Under the pieces are notes generated by a model. It was not told where the DNA came from, did no database searches, and was given only the letters and a program-made list of their open reading frames with translations. From the NCBI GenBank assembly GCA_007122985.1, contig SKSM01000048.1, positions 1 to 39,028 on the forward strand: a DNA stretch of 39,028 nucleotides, given 5' to 3'. The position numbers and the translations under genes are program-made. This DNA comes from Nitriliruptoraceae bacterium. Its GTDB lineage: Bacteria; Actinomycetota; Nitriliruptoria; Nitriliruptorales; Nitriliruptoraceae. This document shows, in pieces, positions 36,177 through 39,028 of the stretch (the first letter of the stretch is position 1; every line of letters begins with the position of its first letter).

Positions 36177-37280
36177 ATGCCGTTCGAGGTACGCAAGGTC
36201 GAGATCAAGAGCGTCAGTGACGCCTCCGGACTTGCCGAGCTGATCGACGACGGGGTGTTCGCCGCCGACGAGGTCGTGGCCGTGATCGGCAAGACCGAGG
36301 GCAACGGCGGGGTCAACGACTTCACCCGGATCCTCTCCGACCAGGCATTCCGTGGGGTCCTGCTCGACAAGGGCACCCGCAGTGAGGAGCAGGTCAAGCA
36401 GATCCCGATGGCGTGGTCCGGCGGGTGCGACGGTGTCATCACACCGCATGCGACGGTGTTCGCACAGGTCGGCGACGACAAGGGGGTCGACACCGACGAC
36501 AAGCGGCTGGCGGTCGGCATCGCCATGTCCGAGGTGCTGCTCCCCGAGGACATCGGTCGCCCCGCGATGGTGGAGAAGGTCGCCGAGGGCGTGAAGCGTG
36601 CGATGGCAGAGGCGGGCATCGTCGACGTCGCCGACGTGCACTACGTGCAGACCAAGACCCCGCTGCTGGTCCAGGACACCATCGCGGATGCCCACGCCCG
36701 CGGGCAGACCGTCTACACCGAGGACACGCTGTTCTCGATGGACATCTCCAACGGGACCACCGGGCTCGGCATCGCCTACGCCCTCGGTGAGATCGACCGG
36801 GTGCCCGAGCCCGAGGAGATCGGCACGAACCACGACCTGTACTCCTCGGTGGCGTCGTGCTCCTCGGGGGTGGAGCTCGACCGGGCGCAGATCGTGGTGG
36901 TCGGCAACGCTCCCGGGGCGCGCAGCCGCTACCGGGTCGGGCACTCGGAGATGAAGGACGCCATCGACCAGGACGGCATCTGGGAGGCCATCCGCGTCTC
37001 CGGGCTCGAGTTGCCCGAGCGTCCCCACCACACCGACCTCGCAGATCGCCTCGTCAACGTCTTCCTCAAGTGCGAGGCGGATCCCCGCGGCACGCTGCGG
37101 GGGCGTCGTCAGCTCTCGCTCGACGACTCCGACGTCCACCACCACCGCCAGCTCAAGGGCGCGGTCGGCGGGGTGACCGCGGCCACGATCGGGGACCCTG
37201 CGGTGTTCGTGTCGGTCGCGGCGCTCCACCAGGGACCGCTCGGCGGCGGCCCCGTCGCGGCGATCACCCGGGCCGACTGA
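36177..37280 (+). CDS. Ring-opening amidohydrolase, barbiturase/cyanuric acid hydrolase family
   Basis: This 367-residue protein belongs to the small family with three repeated domains and three Ser-Lys pairs. Lysines appear in [15 protein letters not shown] (Lys39), [10 protein letters not shown] (Lys160) and [10 protein letters not shown] (Lys298). Serines are in [14 protein letters not shown] (Ser81), [13 protein letters not shown] (Ser229/230) and [12 protein letters not shown] (Ser346). It opens a six-membered N-heterocycle, barbiturate or cyanurate. Proximity to a nucleobase permease and PucR favours barbiturase (oxidative pyrimidine breakdown), but the two activities cannot be separated by eye. 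ATG at 36177 follows GAGGAAG. No uracil dehydrogenase or ureidomalonase is nearby. Confidence 0.94.
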   Translation: MPFEVRKVEIKSVSDASGLAELIDDGVFAADEVVAVIGKTEGNGGVNDFTRILSDQAFRGVLLDKGTRSEEQVKQIPMAWSGGCDGVITPHATVFAQVGDDKGVDTDDKRLAVGIAMSEVLLPEDIGRPAMVEKVAEGVKRAMAEAGIVDVADVHYVQTKTPLLVQDTIADAHARGQTVYTEDTLFSMDISNGTTGLGIAYALGEIDRVPEPEEIGTNHDLYSSVASCSSGVELDRAQIVVVGNAPGARSRYRVGHSEMKDAIDQDGIWEAIRVSGLELPERPHHTDLADRLVNVFLKCEADPRGTLRGRRQLSLDDSDVHHHRQLKGAVGGVTAATIGDPAVFVSVAALHQGPLGGGPVAAITRAD

Positions 37281-37530
37281 CCGGGTCGGGACGGCACGGT
37301 CCGCTGGGCACAGAAGCTGCCAGCGTCCGTCGTCAACCTCTGCCAGCGACGTGTCGTCCCGAGACTCCCTAGGCTTCGCCTCGCGTCCGGACGGCCACCG
37401 TCCGACGGCACGTGGAGCAGCGGGGGCGGGACACCGGCGGGAGCGCGGTGTCCTGACCAGACGACCGGCAGTCGCCGCACCGCGGCGCACGCAGACCTGG
37501 TCCGCACCGGGCCGGGGGAGGGGAGCAACG
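37281..37530. other. 250-bp leader with two hairpins before the permease gene
   Basis: This non-coding gap holds CGGACGG-cca-CCGTCCG (37388-37404) and GGACACCG/CGGTGTCC with a 9-nt loop (37429-37453). The first may terminate the upstream gene and the second may sit in the permease mRNA leader. No known riboswitch consensus is recognised. The ribosome binding site GGGGAGGGGAG ends 6 nt before the permease ATG. Confidence 0.55.
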
Positions 37531-38994
37531 ATGAGCAGCACCGCTCCGATCACGGAGTTGAACTACGGACTCGAGGAAGTCCCGAAACCGGCGCCGAAGG
37601 CGTTGGGCCTTGCGATCCAGCACGTGCTCACGATGTTCGGGGCCACGGTCGCCGTCCCCTTCATCATCGGGGTTGGCCCCGGTGGGCTCGGCTTCGGCCC
37701 GGCGGAGCTCGCGATCCTGATCAGTTCGGTGTTCATCGCGTCGGGGGTCGCGACGGCGATCCAGGTCACCATCGGCACCCGGCTGCCGATCGTCCAAGGG
37801 GTGTCGTTCGCCTTCCTCGGACCGTTCTTCGCCATCGCGAGCGTCTACGAAGGCGCCGAGGGCATGCAGGTCATCGCCGGCATGGTCATCGTCGGTGCGC
37901 TGCTGCCGCTGATCATCGGCTTCGGCGGGCTCATGGGTGTGCTTCGGCGCTTCGTCACACCGATCACCATCGGTCCGGTCATCGCGCTGGTCGGGCTCTC
38001 GCTGTTCCAGGCCGCCGCGGACAACTCGGCGGGCAACTGGCCGCTGGCGCTGACCACCCTGGCGCTGATCTTCATCTTCTCGCTGGTGCTCGCCCCCAAG
38101 GTCCGGCTGTTCTCGCTGTTCCCGATCCTGCTTGCGATCATCACCGCCTACGTCATCGCGTTGATCGTGACCGCGACCGGGGTCGTCGAGGAGGGTGCCG
38201 CCGCGGCGGTCTCCTTCGCGACCGTGGGCGAGGCCGACTGGTTCCGCGGCTTCGAGGTCGGAGGCGGCGGCCTGATCTTCCCCTGGGGTCCACCGATCTT
38301 CGACTTCGGCTTCATCATCGCGATCCTCGCGGCGTACCTGGCCTCGTCGATCGAGTCGTTCGGGGACTACCACGCGATCTCGCGGATCGCCGGCGTCGGG
38401 GACCCGGAGTCCAAGACCATCAACCGCGGCCTGGGTGCCGAGGGCATCGGCTGCGCGCTGACCGGGGTGTTCGGCGGATTCTCCTCCACCTCCTACTCGG
38501 AGAACATCGGGCTGGTCGGGTTGACCCGGGTCGCCAGCCGGGTCGTGGTGCTCATCGGTGCGGTCGTGCTGGTCGTGCTCGGCCTGATCGGTCCGGTCGG
38601 CGCCGTGATCGCCACCATCCCGGTCCCGGTGGTGGGCGGCGTCTACCTCGCGCTGTTCGGTCTGATCACCGCCGTCGGGCTGTCCAACCTGCGTCGGGCC
38701 GACATGGACTCCCAGCGCAACCTGCTGATCATCGGGTTCCTGCTCTTCGGCGGCCTCGCCTTCCCCTACTTCTTCGGGACGGAGGCCGGACAGGAGTTCA
38801 CCTTCTTCGGCATCGAGTGGGCGACGACGCTGATCCAGTCGATCGGGTCCAACTCCATCGCGGTCGCCGCGGTGCTCGGCATCCTGCTCGACAACCTCAT
38901 CCCCGGCACGAACGAGGAGCGGGGTATCGGATCCGATGAGGAGGTCGTGGGTCCGGATGACCTCACGGGCCGCAAGAGCGTGGACGACGAGTGA
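37531..38994 (+). CDS. NCS2-family nucleobase:cation symporter
   Basis: This 487-residue transporter has about 12-14 membrane helices. The NCS2 substrate-binding features are IESFGDYHAISRIAG with Glu275 in helix 8, and the signature ENIGLVGLTR (324-333) at helix 10, corresponding to the family [QEP]-N-x-G-x4-T-[RKG] pattern. IQHVLTMFGATVAVPFIIG marks the first helix. It should import uracil, xanthine or a related ring compound with H+ or Na+. Following the barbiturase-family gene, a pyrimidine or barbiturate-like substrate is plausible. The C-terminal tail is strongly acidic. ATG at 37531 has a strong ribosome binding site. Confidence 0.94.
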   Translation: MSSTAPITELNYGLEEVPKPAPKALGLAIQHVLTMFGATVAVPFIIGVGPGGLGFGPAELAILISSVFIASGVATAIQVTIGTRLPIVQGVSFAFLGPFFAIASVYEGAEGMQVIAGMVIVGALLPLIIGFGGLMGVLRRFVTPITIGPVIALVGLSLFQAAADNSAGNWPLALTTLALIFIFSLVLAPKVRLFSLFPILLAIITAYVIALIVTATGVVEEGAAAAVSFATVGEADWFRGFEVGGGGLIFPWGPPIFDFGFIIAILAAYLASSIESFGDYHAISRIAGVGDPESKTINRGLGAEGIGCALTGVFGGFSSTSYSENIGLVGLTRVASRVVVLIGAVVLVVLGLIGPVGAVIATIPVPVVGGVYLALFGLITAVGLSNLRRADMDSQRNLLIIGFLLFGGLAFPYFFGTEAGQEFTFFGIEWATTLIQSIGSNSIAVAAVLGILLDNLIPGTNEERGIGSDEEVVGPDDLTGRKSVDDE

Positions 38995-39028
38995 GCTGAC
39001 CGCTCCACCACGCACGACCGTTCGGACC

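Overview
High-GC (about 70%) DNA with frequent GTG starts, strong Shine-Dalgarno sequences, acidic proteins, a fused cofactor F420 enzyme (FbiC) and Cox-type molybdenum hydroxylase genes points to an actinobacterium. A deep-branching lineage such as Nitriliruptoria is plausible, but this is inferred from gene content only. All starts, families and alignments below were read by eye; no database search was run.

Left two thirds (1-24.9 kb): a catabolic island in several divergent transcription units. It holds an MFS transporter (cut by the window edge), a DUF2848 protein, an acyl-CoA dehydrogenase, a CoxG-like membrane-anchored SRPBCC protein, a fused E1 alpha-beta 2-oxoacid dehydrogenase, a PcaD-like alpha/beta hydrolase, a TakP/DctP7-type TRAP transporter (dctPQM) with a DAO-type flavoprotein and an ornithine-cyclodeaminase/mu-crystallin protein, a three-subunit molybdenum hydroxylase (CoxMSL type but without the CO dehydrogenase signature), a 3-hydroxyacyl-CoA dehydrogenase-HyuA-HyuB operon, the maturation pair CoxD-CoxE, a nitrilase-superfamily amidase and a small cupin. 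The simplest joint reading is uptake of an N-containing carboxylate, hydroxylation of a ring carbon next to N, ATP-dependent opening of the resulting lactam by HyuAB, removal of nitrogen, and CoA-linked oxidation of the carbon skeleton. The substrate is unknown. Each transcription unit here is preceded by an AT-rich box sharing ATNNNNTAT (best form ATAYGTTAT), so the island looks like a regulon of one unseen regulator.

Middle (24.9-31.5 kb): housekeeping and redox genes: fbiC (F420), tRNA-Arg(TCT), a TVP38/TMEM64 membrane protein, a CDP-alcohol phosphatidyltransferase, and a minus-strand pair made of a pyridine-nucleotide disulfide oxidoreductase and an upstream AhpC/TSA-like protein. In the latter an in-frame TGA lies exactly where the first redox cysteine is expected, followed by LIC and, 20 nt downstream, by a perfect 8-bp hairpin. 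I read it as a selenocysteine (UxxC) protein that routine gene calling would split or truncate.

Right end (31.7-39 kb): an NAD(P)-binding SDR, an FkbM methyltransferase, a membrane-tethered Lon-type (S16) serine peptidase, then a PucR regulator divergent from a barbiturase/cyanuric-acid-hydrolase family enzyme and an NCS2 nucleobase permease. This looks like a small pyrimidine (or triazine) ring-opening module.
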